Notes: generated by a model not told the origin, from the letters alone. Shown: positions 10,129 to 24,000, numbered from the stretch's first letter. The stretch is 64,000 bases of DNA from Mycogone perniciosa (GCA_025331125.1 JAOALB010000207.1:1-64000), one strand, 5' to 3'. Numbers and translations: made by a program.

Positions 10129-11599
10129 GTTGAGATGGCTTTTTTTTTCGTTCTGTTTCCTTTGTGTATCGTTTTCTTGCTAACGCAGTATAGAACCCGT
10201 TCGATAGGAAGGCTATGGCTACATGATGGGAGGCTCTGGTAGTGCGAAAGGTTATGGATTGGGTTGAATAAAGGTTAATTGAAGAAGAGAGTGAGAGTAA
10301 GACGTGAGCTTGCTTGTGTTACTGATAAGGCTTACTGGTCTGTGCTGATAAGCCCTCCAGCGCGTCATCGCCCCTGGCAGCAGCACTAGTACATACATAG
10401 TAGTACTAATACGAAGTACATACTGCTGTGAGGTGTGTCAGCCACTTTGAGCCACAGGGGTGCCAAATCAGGTGACTCTTGGGGGTTCTTGGGTTGCATT
10501 TGAGGATAACTATATTTGGAGACTCCAAAGATATCAAGAAGTTGTTACTAGTATCAAAAACTTGTATTATTCACTCCCGCTTCCTTGATTCATATGCTTC
10601 CCTTGCGTCGGGAACACATGCAAGTTTCCCTACGCCACTCAGACATGAATGGTCATAGCTCCCCTTCAGCTGAGGCCATCAGGGTTGACGATTGCACCAT
10701 TAATTTGTCACACTCATCACTCTGAGCTTTCGACTCTCAGGGTTCTTTGAGACCCCAAAGTACGAGGAGGCAAACGCGGGACAAACCATGTTCAAGCAAT
10801 GGTATTGGGGCTAATGAATTGCGGCATAGTGACTCAGGAAGTACGGAGTAATTGCTTACCTCTTTCTGCCTTGCTGCCTACTTGGCTTGGTTCACGATTA
10901 GGCATCCAGCCTCTACTTGATCCAAACAGCTCTCATTCCCTCCTATCAGATATCGGGCTGTTCAGACATATCGAATACATGCCTTGTGATGGAGCCTGCA
11001 TGTTTGGTGTTGACGCCTATCGTCTCCGAACTCTCTCCATATTGCAACACTAGTATCCGACTATTTCTCCGAGCCCGTGGCCGTTGAGATCTTAGTCCTC
11101 CGTAAACAGTCCGGCCTGAGAGTAGCGTTGAAAGGACAGCCAGAAACAGGAAAAGCCTCCGTTGTCCGTCAAAAGCATGTGTCGTGATTCATCCCCACTT
11201 ACACCCTTTCTCCTGGTGACGCCGTTAAATTGGATATCCGTTTGGACCGGAAAGGTGGGTTCGCAGAAAATACGGTTCATACGAAGAAGCATTGATATGG
11301 AATCATTTAGAATCTATGTACGGAGCTGTATACCTAGCTATGAGCTACTAGTACTGCATCTACAGCATCACTGAGAAGAGTAATAACATGAATACACAAA
11401 ACCATGCGGACAAACATCAAGTCATTATGTTTACTAGAATGGAGAGTTCCGAATTCCGAGCTCCCTGCTTAACCACGCATTCACAAATCTATTGCCTCAA
11501 AGTCCGTAACGGCATAAGGCAAAGGCACGTCCATCACTGCCCTCCTTTCAGCCCATAGATTCCCGCACCCTGCCATGCATTTTGCGCCTTACATGCAGC
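10129..11599. other. Intergenic, promoter of ATG17 and 3' region of the calpain gene
   Basis: No coding signal on either strand; the longest frames have no recognisable composition. One TACGGAGTA motif lies at 10842-10850. Confidence 0.6.
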
Positions 11600-14320
11600 T
11601 CAGCTTGCGACGGCGTCCCGCGCCCCGCCAGCGTTGGCTTGCGCGTCATCAAGGTCCGCCTGACCCTTCACGCCCATGCCATCCACAGCATCGCCCTCCA
11701 TGACTGTAGAAAGCTCCAGGCCCGGGTCCTTGGAGTACACACGGATACCCACTATGCAGACTGCGTTCCATGGCGCCGGCATCTTCTCTTCCTCGCTGTC
11801 ATAGTCGTCCCGCGGTTGAGGGGCTGGGTGTGGGAACTGGCGGAGTCGACGAGTATAGTCGTCGCTGCTGTAAAGCTCCTCCCAGTCTTCAACCGGCGAG
11901 TCAGAAGACTCCCCATCCGAGTCATCATCAACCGTCTTCTTCGTTTCAGCTTTGTATTTCGGCTCATCCTTGGCGGGTTCTTGAGCTGGTGGAGGTCCAC
12001 TGATGGGCGGAACATCTTCCTTCTTTTCATCTGATGGGAAGATGCTGGATTCTTCTGTTTTCGGGGTATCCTGTGGTGAGCCGCTGGAATCTGACGCGTT
12101 GGTGTCATCAATGAGTGCTATTTTAGCAACGGCGTCGGCTACAACCGTTCCCATTGACGGTTCTGACGGTTCATCCTTCTGGGCAGCTTTAGCTGCTTCA
12201 GCGGCTTCCGCGTCTTTCTTTGCTTGGGCACGGGCTGCTTTCTCCTTCTTCAACTCCCTCTTCTGCTCCTTCTTATCCTTGTTCTTACTCTCTTGCTTCT
12301 TCTTCACATCCCGGCTGATTTGACGCCTCTCCCACTGGCGACGCCTTTCCTGTTGGCGGCATTCAGAGGCCTTCTTCTGATCCCTGACATTGCGCAGCTT
12401 GGCAACTTTATCCATATGGTCCCATGCCTTGCTATGCGCCAGGTCATAGGCATATCCCACCTGCGCCAGCTTTTCGTTCTCAACTCTCTCCTTGCACTCG
12501 CGCTTAACAACGTCCTCGACAGATGACACATCTTGGTCCCTCTGGCCGGTTACCTTGAGGTATACAACGTAGTTTCCAGCAGGCAAGTCGGGGAGCTCGA
12601 CGGAAACAGAACGGCTCATGAAGTAGTTGCCGTGAGACCGGACGATGTAGTCCTCCGCTTCAGGCCTTCCCTCGTAATGGAGTCGGAAATTCAGGCGGAA
12701 GCTGTACTGGCCCTGGAGTCCCTTGAAGTATCGCCCATCGAGCTGCGACAAGGAAAGAATTACAGGCGAGTCTTGGGTGAGTTTGATGTGGAACTTCTCG
12801 TGGTATTCAGGCTTCCAAGGCACGTCAACACCAATCCATTTCTGAGAACACCGCCAATCAGCATCTCGGAAGAGACGTGTCCGCTCGAATTGTGTGTACT
12901 TGCGAACCAAATCCTCAAACGAAATCCAAAAGACTGAATCGCTCCCAAACTTGTGGCCCAATTCTTCTTGAACCTCGGTAGTCCATTCTTTGGAGCCATC
13001 ACTCCACGGGCCCTCCCAAAGTCCCTTGCGAGTGTCTCCCCAAGGGTTGCGAAGCTTTACCAGTCGTTGACCAGATTTGAGGGTACGAGCATCCATCACG
13101 ATGTATGCGTGTGCCTCACTGATTCCATCACGATAGCCATGCCCGTACTCTAGGAGACCAGCTGAGCAGCCAAACATGAACTCCTTGTTCACTTGTGACA
13201 TTTCATTGTCCCAGAATTCGTCAAGGTCGAGGATATCGGATGAGAAGAGCTCAGTCGTGACGCCTCCGGATAGATCTTCCAATGCTTCACCGGTCCAACC
13301 ACCATGGAGAGATGCGAAGTCGCCGTGAGCCTTGGCGTAGGCCTTCTCGAGAAGCGGCACCCAGGTTTCGTTCTGATCCTTGCATTGAGCAAAGAATAGG
13401 GCTTTGGAGCCTGTCTGGTACGTCTTTCTATAGACAGTCTCCATGTTCTCACGATCGATCTGTTGCAATAGGTCACGCTGCAGGCTTGGATTATCCCAAC
13501 TAGGGGATTTAAGGTACAGCTTGTCGTCAATGATGGAGTAGACCCACTCGCCATCTCTGTAGAAGAGGAATCCATAGATGCCAATTTCTGTGCAATTAGT
13601 TAGCATCGCGCTTCATTTAATCGGGTTCAGGGGTTCGTACTGGTGTCATACGCAACACATGTGCGTGGTATGCCATTCTCGACATGCGCCAAAGCAGTCA
13701 AACTCGACATTAACCAACAATCCCCGAGATTGCCCTGCTTTACATCACTACCATTGACATCCTTCAAGAATGTGGAGTTCTCGAAGATCTCATGCACTCG
13801 TTTCACAGCCTTAGGCACAGTGGCCTTGGAGCCCAGGAGCGTAGACCGGCTAAGCTCGAATTTCTCGTGACCGATGTAGTTGAGGCAATTTCCTTTTTGG
13901 TACTTCAAATCCCAGTCCTTAATATCGCAATTAGTAACACTCACATATCGATTCTAGGAGTAGGCGACTCACCAAGTCCCAGCCCGGATCACGATATCGC
14001 ATGTTGACCCGTCTGCATTCCTTGACAATTTTCTGGACCTTGCGGCGGCACTCTTCAGCAGCTCGCTCATAACCCTCTGAAAGGAGCTCATTGGGTCGCT
14101 CAGAGCTTGCGTGTGGTACCACAGGATCGAAAGGAAGGACACAAAGTGCTTTGTGAAACTTGCGGTTCGAGAACTTCTTCCATATTCTATTGATCGATTG
14201 CTGAGGCGGAACTCTTCTCTTCTTCTTCTTCTTTTGGTCTTGGCTATTGCTAGTAGAAGCAGGCTGCGACCGTGGACGGCGCGGGTCATCCGATTCTTCG
14301 GAGGAGCTGTAACCGTGCAT
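11600..14320 (-). CDS. Calpain-type cysteine protease (family C2)
   Basis: Three exons, 14320-13973, 13917-13641 and 13587-11600, give 870 residues. The first intron (13918-13972) ends in AAG rather than CAG/TAG; the second (13588-13640) is standard. The papain-like calpain core is complete: Cys183 in QGNLGDCW, His368 in SEAHAY and Asn389 in LRNPWG. A beta-sandwich domain follows (RDADWRCSQKWIG onward). The C-terminus is a long Lys/Glu/Ala-rich charged coil and an acidic tail ending in a conserved-looking WNAVCIVGIRVYSKD. The N-terminus is Ser/Lys-rich. Fungal calpains act inside the cell as Ca2+-linked or regulatory processing proteases. I see no MIT domain, so PalB/Rim13 of pH signalling is unlikely. 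The target is unknown. Confidence 0.88.
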
Positions 14321-16212
14321 CCTCGCAAGGTTCCTCTTTCTGAAGGGGGTGTGGAAACCTTGGAGCTGTCTGCCTGATAAAAGACCTGGGTGTTTCTCAA
14401 AGACTTATAGAGAGCGAAGACTAGTGTAAGAGCGTACAGGGTAAAGGAGGAAAGCTTTCCAGGAAGATGGGCGGAGGCGGGGTCCTGGTGAAGAGGTAAT
14501 TTATATATAAGCAAAAGCCACTCCGTCCATCGCCTCAACCCTCATTCACTAAAGTGTTCGGAAGGACAATGGAGTCTGTGACTAAATCTAGACGAGGCAA
14601 ACTGGCGTGGCTCACCGACACGGGGCGTCTGCTTGTTTCAACTGACAGGCACGTCGGACTACGGTCCGTAGACCGGCTGACCAAGGGGCATGTGGGTCGC
14701 GCTATTGTCCGGGTTTTGGCGGGCCTGACGGGGAGCCGCCGGGGCTTTTGAGTTTGCCATTCAAACGAGCGACGGTCCCTTGGCTGGTGCGCCGGCCAAG
14801 TTGCTGCAACTCATAGGCCATTATGCTTATCTGCTCGTCACTACGGAGTACACCCACAGACAAAGCCGGTCTGGAATTCCGAGGAAATATTTTGGTTAGC
14901 CGTCATATTCGTACGGCGTATCACAATGGGGGCAGCCATTCTGCATTAATAGCCTTGTTGAGATGGACTCCTCGAGGTGGCGGCGGCGTGTTGAGACTGC
15001 TGCGGTGAGTGTGAGCACAAGGCCTCTCGCCAATCAGTGTGTCAAGTACCGTGCTTGCGTGCGACTCAGAGTTCTATCCCTATCTGTAAATTATTGCGAT
15101 AAGATGGATTTGCCGATGAGTTGGTTTGGTCAGCGAATGCCTGTCTGTCTGTCCACTTCTCTCCACATGAATCGTGTCGAATATCCTGGAGGCTGTGTGG
15201 GGCGATGGCTTAGCCTAGGGGTCCAAATCACGGAGTATTAGTGCAAAGACGAGTCGCGCACATCAGAACAACTCGTGTTGGTGTTGCCTCACGTTTGGGT
15301 GTGCCTGGATGCTGACCACCACCAGCCCAGGCATTTCCGGTTGATCAGGGGGGCCACAGAGGATGAGAGTGGCCACGCGTCTGAGCTCTTCGCGATGGCC
15401 CGTATGTTCTTTTCGTATTTCAATGTGGCATTGCATTGCATTAGATGCCTATTCGGTTCGGAACGGGGGAGTTGAGCCTCAACTTCTGACGAATGAATGC
15501 ATGGCTGGTCGCGAACTGGAGCCTTGTTCGCCACGTTTCTGTCGTTTCCCTTTCCCCTGAGACGTCGCATAGGCTACCGTCAGGCAACGGAAATCCACCT
15601 GCAAGTTGTCGCCACCGTCGCTGACGTGATTTTCCTCGGTAAGAAAACGGTCTCGAGGCGATAAATGGAGAACGGATCCTTCAAACGATGCATCATCCAT
15701 CATCTGACAGACTCTCCTGGTCGCGGCCATTGCTGGTTTGGATTTGCGGACACTTGCCGCCACTGGTGCCTAGTAGTAGATCAGTCCTAGACGCGCACCC
15801 CTGTCTGTGTCTGTTCCTGTCTGACGAGGCTCAATCCCAATGCTGTTGGCACTCATGGAGTTGAGCCTCAAAAAACCATTGTGAGGCTGAATAAAAAAAG
15901 AATCGGTGGAATTGCAGTGATGGCAATGCAACACTCTGTTGTTCCTTCCTGAATCCTCCAACAGCGCTCTTGCCAAATCAAAGCTGCGGGTCCGAATACG
16001 GAGACCCGAATCTTATGTACCATTTCTTCCACCATCTTCTCTGTTCCAGACAACTGTCCAACATCCAAATCATAACGCCACCAAACAGCATTTAGTGCTC
16101 ATCGCCATTCGTTTGCTCATCAATTACGAAGTACAAGAGTACTGCTATTAAGCAGTTTGCACAGCCAAAAGACACGTTCAATTATTACTCAGCGGCCGTG
16201 CACGTCAACACC
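14321..16212. other. Intergenic, calpain promoter side
   Basis: No supported gene. A TATATATAA element on the minus strand near 14500-14510 could belong to the calpain promoter. One TACGGAGTA copy lies at 14842. The short string TTGAGCCTCAA occurs twice (about 15475 and 15860); I attach no function to it. Confidence 0.55.
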
Positions 16213-17562
16213 ATGGAGGCGAAGAACGTCTAGCAGACCAAGGAGGGTGAGAAGCCAAGCTCGGTGTCAACTAAACAGCAATTGCTTCCTCCTTTAGGCC
16301 CTCGGGTTGTTGTAGGAGATGGAGTTTCATTGTCGCCAACAGATACCCGACACAGCAGCGGACGCGGCGATGATGCTGCGGAATACACAGTCGATAACCA
16401 GGCCAACATTGGCAGCTCGACCGAACCACAGTGCGGTTCAGCCCAGCGCATTGAGTACAGGGCAATTTCACCTCCATCTTCGCGATTTGGTAATCACATG
16501 AGTCTACCTCTGTATCTCATCTCGCGGCGTGCATCTGCCTCATGCATGGGCACAATCACTCTCCCCTCTATAAGAAATCTCCAGGGGACCCGATTAGTTG
16601 ATTCATGGGATTTGCCCTCTATCGAATCGGTTTTACAACAGGGCTGGCCTGAGATATCTGATGCCACACGTCGAGACGAAGGCAATGCCCTCATACCACC
16701 CATTAGACAGATCCCCAACCATGTGTCACAACGTCCATCGGGCCAAGTCGATGCAAATGCCAGAGGAGGATAGGAAACCCTGGTGGACTTCGTTTTAAAA
16801 AGCATCACGCCTGTCAAATTGCCAGAGATACACCTCACACCGCTCTTCGATGGCTTCAAAGCGATGGTACGTACACATGTACTCGGCCATTTCAAACGAA
16901 GAACCCCTGCTCAACCATCCATCGAATTGAACGTTGCCGAGCCCCCAAGGAAAGCCAATTTGCGCAAGCGTGTCAAGGTAATATGTATATCCCTCCTTCT
17001 ATCCCTGGTGTTGTGGAAGCCTCACTAACATTGCGTCATGTAGGGGTTGAGAAACGGTTTTCGTCTCAAGGCCAAGAAATCCAAAGCAGGGATGACTCGC
17101 CGTGGCAGACTAATTTCGCCCGGAACTGGGTGTACTGATGTTGATTCTAGTCAAGAATCGAATCCCAACTCCAATCGTGCCGACTCCAGTGAAGGCGAAT
17201 CCTCAAATGATGAACCCGTCGGGAACCGTTCAAGTGACTGGGACCACTCGGCCCAAATTCCCCAGACCATCCAGAATGGACCACTAACTCATCAATCAAC
17301 GAACCTGGGGAACCGACCGCTGGTTGCGGCTGGTGTGTGGCTTTGTTCACGATGCAAGTGGTTTCTCAGCAAAGAAGACCCAGACCCAAACGTCGTTGCA
17401 GATCAGAGAGCCGCATACCTATACCTAGAGATATGGCCCCCATTCAAAATCATGCCTGGAGTACCAATTCGTCAGAGGCAATGCGCGTATTGCCTACGAG
17501 GTGGATTTTGCGAGTTGTTGGAACACTCTGGTGAACCAGTTGATAACGCCCATGGAGAGTAA
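16213..17562 (+). pseudogene. Unrecognised Cys-pair protein, frame broken by two TAG codons
   Basis: An ATG in perfect context (CACCATGG) at 16213 opens a frame that continues, with TAG at 16231-16233 and 16771-16773 as its only stops, to a good intron at 16978-17043 (GTAATA...CTAAC...GTAG). It then runs to a TAA at 17560-17562. The last part is the most protein-like. It has a Lys/Arg-rich segment before and after the intron, a Ser/Asn/Glu-rich stretch, and then a conserved-looking end with CSRC and, about 50 residues later, CAYCLRGGFC. These could bind zinc. I do not recognise the family. Both stops differ from CAG by one C-to-T change, so decay is possible. An unseen intron around either stop, with the start elsewhere, is the alternative. 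Only the 3' half is well supported. Confidence 0.4.
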
Positions 17563-17658
17563 TGATATGGGGGTATTAAAGTGGACAAACATTAGGCCAT
17601 GGTATCTTTTCTGAATTATTCTAAGCGTGGTAGCAGCTAAATAATACCAGCGATTTGT

Positions 17659-18905
17659 TTACGTGTTGACTCTCTGCGGAGGCTGTTCCGATGATGGCGA
17701 TGCACTCTGCTCCGCGTCGTCAAAGCTAGCTGGTGTAAGTCGCTGTCTCCTCCGTTCCATGCGTCTCCGCCATGGCCTATAGATCACAATCGAACCCAGT
17801 CCAACAAGAAGGAAGACACCGCAGATGGAACCACCGATGATGTCGAAATTATCACCAATCGCTGAAACGCCATCCCAAAAACTACCCTCTGGGTCTGCCA
17901 CATTTTGGGCCAATGAGAGGACTTGGATGATGCCGATGAAAGCAGATACTAAGACAGTGATGCCTGTAAGAACAATGGAGTAATACAGAATTGCAACGAT
18001 GTCGCGTGAGAAGGCCTTGGATGTGTACAGGGCCATCATGAGGGCGCCGTCGGTACTGTCGATGAGGCACATGCCAGCTGGTGATGTGAGAACGCCGGTT
18101 CAAAAATAGTGAGAATGACTTTCTGTGACTTACATGTAAACAGAATCGGGAAGATGAGAATGAGCCAGATGCTGGTTCCCTGAACAGCCTGAATGCTGGC
18201 AATTCCAAGAATGGCAATCTCAGAACTTGTGTCGAAGCCGAGGCCAAAGACAACGCCCAACGGGTACATCTTCCACGGGCGATCAATAGCCTTGAAGAGC
18301 GATTTGAAGACTCTGATGAGAATCCCGCCCCCTTCGATGTTGAACTGTCCGTTAATCTCTCTCTCCGCCTCGGCATCTTCGTCCATATCATCGTCTCTCG
18401 AGCGTCGCTGTTCAAGCACCTCCCTCAACTTGTTAATCAACTTATACAACACCCATCCATTCCCCAAACACAAAATGATCAAAACCGCTGCACTGATACT
18501 CGTGCCGATGATGTTGCCTACCCTCTGGAACCCATCAAACCGCTCCCTCAACGCACCACTCGTCGCCGCCACAACCACACACGTGATGATCACGATGGTG
18601 CTGTGTCCCAGTGAGAAGAATGTGCCTACTGTAGCGGGTTTTTGACCTGAGGCGATGAGGCGCCGCGTCATGAGGTCGATGGCGGCGATGTGATCCGCAT
18701 CGAGAGCATGGCGCAGGCCCAGCGTGTAGGAGAGTGCAGCAGGGGAGATGAGCGCTGGGTGGAAGTGCAGCACGATGGCGACGGCGATCCAGACGACGAT
18801 ATTGACGGTTACGAGCAGTGAGATGATGAAGATGCTGTTAGACGGGATGCCATGCAGGAACGTGGGCTTAGCGGGGAGGCGAAGCCATCGCGGAGGCGGA
18901 GCCAT
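17659..18905 (-). CDS. NicO-family high-affinity nickel/cobalt permease
   Basis: Exons 18905-18134 and 18077-17659 (56-nt intron, GTAAGT...CCAG) give 396 residues. The second membrane segment carries the family signature HX4DH as HALDADH (residues 66-72), followed by AAIDLMTRR. Other NiCoT marks are FFSLGHSTIV, LGFDTSSEIAILGI and, spanning the splice, GMCLIDSTDGALM. About eight membrane helices are visible, with a charged cytoplasmic loop (EQRRSRDDDMDEDAEAE) in the middle. These permeases import Ni2+ and/or Co2+ at the plasma membrane; in fungi nickel mainly feeds urease. The ATG at 18905 is chosen for its context (CAACATGG) and because the domain begins soon after it. The frame is open further upstream, but that part has no family character. 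Confidence 0.9.
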
Positions 18906-21019
18906 GTTGAAGCCTGAGTCTTGTTGGTTGGTGATGGTTTCCTGATGTTGCTGCTTGTTGTTGATGCTCTCTCCAAGCCAGAAGCGTTTTATCTTGCAAA
19001 ACCTCACAAAAACATCCACCATGAAAAATTTTTCCCAGTCCTTGTCTTGTCTATTCCGTATTCGATCGACTTTGACTCCCCCACCGAGGGCTTTGATCCG
19101 GGTCTCTTGCCTGAGGTGGAGGAATGGGGGATGTCGGAGTACTAGTAGTAATAATGCATGGGAACTATTAGTACGAGCAGTGCTCCGATGCAGCATTGGT
19201 GAGGTTTGCCCCGCCATTTATTGATAAGATGCGAGAGGGGCTGAAAGAGGTCACACAAGCATGTGTCTTATCACCAGGCAATCGGGTAATTTCTTGTGCG
19301 CCTCTTTCAGCCGACTAATCATCAAGCACCAGATAGTAATGGAATTGCCGTTAGTATGTACTCGGAAGGTGCCGGTGGAAGCTATTGGTAAAAGAGTGTA
19401 GTCGACATATTGGGATTGTCCCGATCATCGGACAGTACCGCAGTTGAAGATGAGGAGATGGCGTGTGTCATGAGACATAAGCAGAGAATGGATAGGAATG
19501 GTAAACACGCGCAAGCAATCCAACGTGTGTCAGTTCACTGTATGGAGTACCTGTGTTGCTTGCCGTCCTCATTCTCACTGGCCAGGATTTCCATCACACA
19601 CTCAGTCAACAAATTCGCATGACCTGTGCCACTGATTGATTAGTATGTATCCGGGTCCAGTCCACAATCGGAATCAAGGCCGCCGTCATTCGCTTTGAGA
19701 CATATTAATAAATCCGGCATTATGATGGAGTCGTATGGGGGTTCTCATTTCCAGTTCTCATTTCCTAATGGCATCCAGGCAACAGCAACGAGAACCGATA
19801 GCCGAAGGCCGAGTACGAATCCATCTAGAACAATTATCCTTGTACGGAGTACGGAGTAGTATTATTCGTAACTCTCGACAGTAACCTTGACGCCTTTACC
19901 CCGCTTCATCACAACACCACAGCGGTTATCCTAATCCTATTATCCCAAATCTCCGGGCGGGCGTTTCATTCCTCTTATTCTCTTGGTTGTAACGCTCCAG
20001 GATATGCTTGGCCCACAACCCTCGGTATCTCTTTAGACTCCCCTCCTCAAACCTGGATGTCAAAAATATCGCAGTTCCATCGTGCTTAACAAGCTAACAA
20101 AAGAGGCACAGCAATCCGGGAGTAAACCGCTGTAATAACGCCGACTTCCGCGGCCCGTACACTGCGTTCTGTTCTGTCATGAGAACTTTTGCAAGTAAGG
20201 CTACTGATAAGCGTCTCCGATATCCACCGATATTATATCAGCCTAAGAATGGAAAATCCTAGGCGCGCGGCTTTCTTATGAGCTGGAACTCCATGATGAC
20301 CCAAGGTTCCCCGATCAAATCTTGACACAATCCACCGTCAACCTGCGCGGTAGATCGTGCTCGCCAGAAAGAATTCGAATTCACGGTGGGATCAACGCCC
20401 CGGATCCTGTGGACTCTTCCCGGCTAAAAGCCCATTCAGGGTAAACTTACATGACAAATACTTATTAGTATCCCGATAGAATTCGGCATGTGGTGTGAAG
20501 TTGAGGGATGTCACGTTCATGCAAGTCGAAAAAAGTGAATAACGCGTAAACCCCTGACTTGTTATACTCCATTGCGGACCGTCGGGACTGGAAAAATCAT
20601 TGAATGGCCACGAGGGCCGCGGATCAGCATTTCCACTCCACTGAGTCCACTCTTGGGGACACAAGTTGCGCGAAGAACTTGGCGGCGGAGTCATCCCTTC
20701 AACAACACTCGTTACCAAACATTTTGGCCAGGCACCCTAGTGTTGTGACAGGTGGAAACGGCAAGGTAAGATTGCATTAAAAGTAATACTAACTATTAAG
20801 TAGAGACAATGCAAAACTTAGGTCGTAGAGTCAATCCTTAAGGTACACAAGAGTGCAAAGAAACAATAGACGCAAGTTGAATACGCTTGGTTGGGTATCC
20901 ATAACACAACAGGTCCATCATCAATGTCCAATCGCCTTCGCCGGCTCCAACATCTGCCATAGCCGTAACAATAAAACCAACTATACCGTAAACTCCAGGC
21001 CTCTCGTTAATGCGTCGGT
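18906..21019. other. Intergenic between permease promoter and RdRP 3' end
   Basis: About 2.1 kb without an intact gene. A double TACGGAGTA lies at 19843-19858. On the minus strand, 20730-20392 keeps a Trp/Cys-containing open stretch of about 110 codons that starts at a possible intron acceptor. No upstream exon or start fits, so I do not call it a gene. Confidence 0.5.
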
Positions 21020-24000
21020 TCAAGCATCGTCAATCACTGTCCCATTGTCATCAAACTCCGTGACTTCTTCAATATCCGCCGCGCTCTCTGAATCCCTTGC
21101 AACCTCTCTCTGGGCAGAAAGTGCCATGATCAACTTCTTGTCGGGGCGCAAGACACCCCACATCTGTGGGATGACAAACACCGGAGCAGTCTCCTTGGGC
21201 ACAGGACGCATCCTGGCCTTGATAAAAGCCAGCTGCTTGCCTGCGACGTGCCACACAAACTTGTGTGCGTTGCGGTGGTGATGCTTGAAAGTTGCCGATG
21301 CCTTGAGAAGCTCCCATGCACTCGTCGTAGGGTCCTCACCTCGATCCCGAAGTAGCTCTTGAACCAATCGAGACTCGAGAGATTCGACTGGCGGTTTAAT
21401 CTCGAGCCATTGCTGGTAAATATCCTTGACAGTATCCGAAAATTTATCCTCTTTAACAGCACTAGAAATCCTCGTCTTCCACTCCTTTGAAAGCACCCGG
21501 ATTTTCTCGCAAAGATGATGCAGGAGCTTTTTACAGCTACCCGAATTTTCCGCTTGCGTTTCATAAGATTTATACAACAGTGTCAGGTCTGGATCATACT
21601 GCATGACATCGTTGCTCTTAATAGCTTGATTGAAGGCTGTCAAGGCCTCTTTGATAACCGCGTTGGCAACATCACACTTTAGGTAGTCCAGAACATGGAC
21701 CTTCCCGTCCGGTCCCGGCCTGCTTGAACCTCTCTCTTTGGTATACTCTGGTTCGGGTAGAAAGTTGCTCTTGTTGAGGTATCCAGTGCATAGTCGCTTC
21801 CAGTCTTCGATGGTGAATATAATTCCCTGTTTAGTCTGGTCGACAAGATGACCAAGCAGCTTGCTCAATACGATGGCAGCCTCAGTCTTCACGGATTTTT
21901 CGTGATAACATAGCCTTTCCTTGTATTTAGTGCATTTGCCAAGGAAAGAAGGCTGCATATTGAAAGAAAAGGCTTCGTAGATGAATTCATGACAAGCACG
22001 ATCGATATTACTCGACGCATCAACTCCGTAGCGGCCATTTCGGGTGTTTGGGTTCAGTATGTTCTCAAATGTCGCCTTTGATTTGCGCAAATATCCAAGT
22101 TTGAATAGGTCTGCGGCTTCTGGCACTGGAGTATTCCTGAAGTTGTTGGCAATGCTACGATCCCAACAAACCCATGCCATATCTCCATCATAGTCGCCGC
22201 CCGAGAGCAGGTCGGCAAGCGGTGTTCGGCCTTTCGTTGAGAAGACGATGACATCTTTGAGCTTTCGAAGCTCTGGACGAGACACAACTCGAACCTTCTG
22301 GATATCACTGGGTAAGTGAGCGGGCGCTCTTGCAACAAGAATGTCCATATTTTCGAGGAGTGTATCGGAGAATCCTTCGACTTTGAACTTTGTAGAGAAA
22401 GAGAGATGGACTTCACCCTCTTCGAGTGTCGATGTGAAGTCGGCAACCATGAAAACATATGCAGAGCAAGGAATGGTAATATTCATTTTGGTCCGCAAGG
22501 TCTCGACCTTCCTTGTGCACATATCCCAAACAAGGTCCTTGAGGTACGTCATCTTCCTCTGATCGAAGCCAGAATCCAGTAAGAAAGCCACTTTATCCGC
22601 ATTATTGTTAGGAAGCCCCCCCAGAAACACAGCATAGCCATCCAAGGATCTGTCATTCTTCAATAGTCCAGATTGTTGTACCCATAGGCGAAGGTTCATA
22701 GGCTCTTTCATAGCATTCGCCTGGGCATCAAGATCCCCCTGTAATGCACTCCTAAAGTGCTCGGCTATGGCTTGTCGCATGGCGGCAGGATTTACCGACT
22801 GCGCCTCGAGCACAGGTATGAACTGCTGGTTCAATGACGCTGATTTGAGTTCTGATGGCCAGTTACGCACTTCAAAAGTCCGGTAATGGGGATCAATAAA
22901 GTCGCATTCCCACTTCGTCTGGGAAGGATATATCTCGATCCAATCATCTTCGAGACAGTCATCATTAACATCAATTAGCCACATCCCCTTGGCACTGCCA
23001 AGTCGGGCTTGGAAACAGCTGGGGCAGTCTGTTAAGCCTAAACACTTGGTTATTTTTTCGGCTAAGCTTCTGGACATGCGGCCAATCCCGTCATTCATGA
23101 CCTTGTCGATTCCGAGGTCTTTCTCTCGGATACGGATTTGAGAACGCTCCAGCTCGATTGTGGGATATGTTCGACTTAGACCTAGCCACAGCTCTGTCAG
23201 CAAACGAGTGGTTACATCGACAATCTTTACTACACTACTTACTCAAAGCCAAACGAGAAAATAGTTTCATCACAGGTTGCTGAGTGTTTCGCTTGTTCTT
23301 AATGCCAATGGCCCACTCTAGCAAACCACTAAGCTTCATGTTTGTGCGATGAGCTGGTGTTGAAGCTTCATCTTGGGGTGGGATGCTCCCGCGATCTCGA
23401 GGATTGCGAAACTCATTGCCATTGGTTGCGAAGAGGTAGATTCTTTCTTGGAATGGACTAGAGCTTTTGTTCGGGTTTTGAGTTTTTTTGCCTTTCACAC
23501 TGCGTACGTAGAAAGGCTCCCATGATCGCCCAAGAAAATAATGATATTCTTCAGTAAGCCAAGACACGATTTTATTGAGGCTTCCTTCATCGTCTTTAAT
23601 CACATTCGGTTGGTCTTCTGTTGAAGATGACGGTGACGGAATGGTAATTTCAAGAAAACGATCAGCGCCAAAGCGACGAGCCAATCGGCGACCTAGTTCT
23701 AGTTTCAGGGGTTGAAGCCGAAGACTGTACAATGGTCCATTCGTGTCTTTATTATACACCAACTCAGCCGAAAGTGTGACAGTCTTCGTCTTGTTGTGGA
23801 ACTCATTCATTGCGGTCTGCCATGCTATTGAATCACTTGACGGAGGAAGACCTTTTCCTGAGAAAAGGTGGTGTGTCGAAATCTTGGATCTCAGCTTAGC
23901 TTGGTCATGCCACCCATCATTTGGGTCGTACTTCAAGTCGAATGTGTCGAGTTTGACACCGCAGTGAAGTGCCGCTCGGGTAACTTCCCAGACTACAGCC

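Noticed and set aside
11600..14320. Calpain gene considered as PalB/Rim13 of the pH-signalling pathway
   Set aside because: No N-terminal MIT domain, and the charged Lys/Glu/Ala C-terminal tail does not fit PalB. Only the general calpain call is kept.
20392..20730. Minus-strand open stretch of about 110 codons with Trp and Cys residues, beginning at a possible intron acceptor
   Set aside because: No in-frame ATG in a suitable place, no upstream exon in the 290 bp before the RdRP 3' end, and no recognised family.
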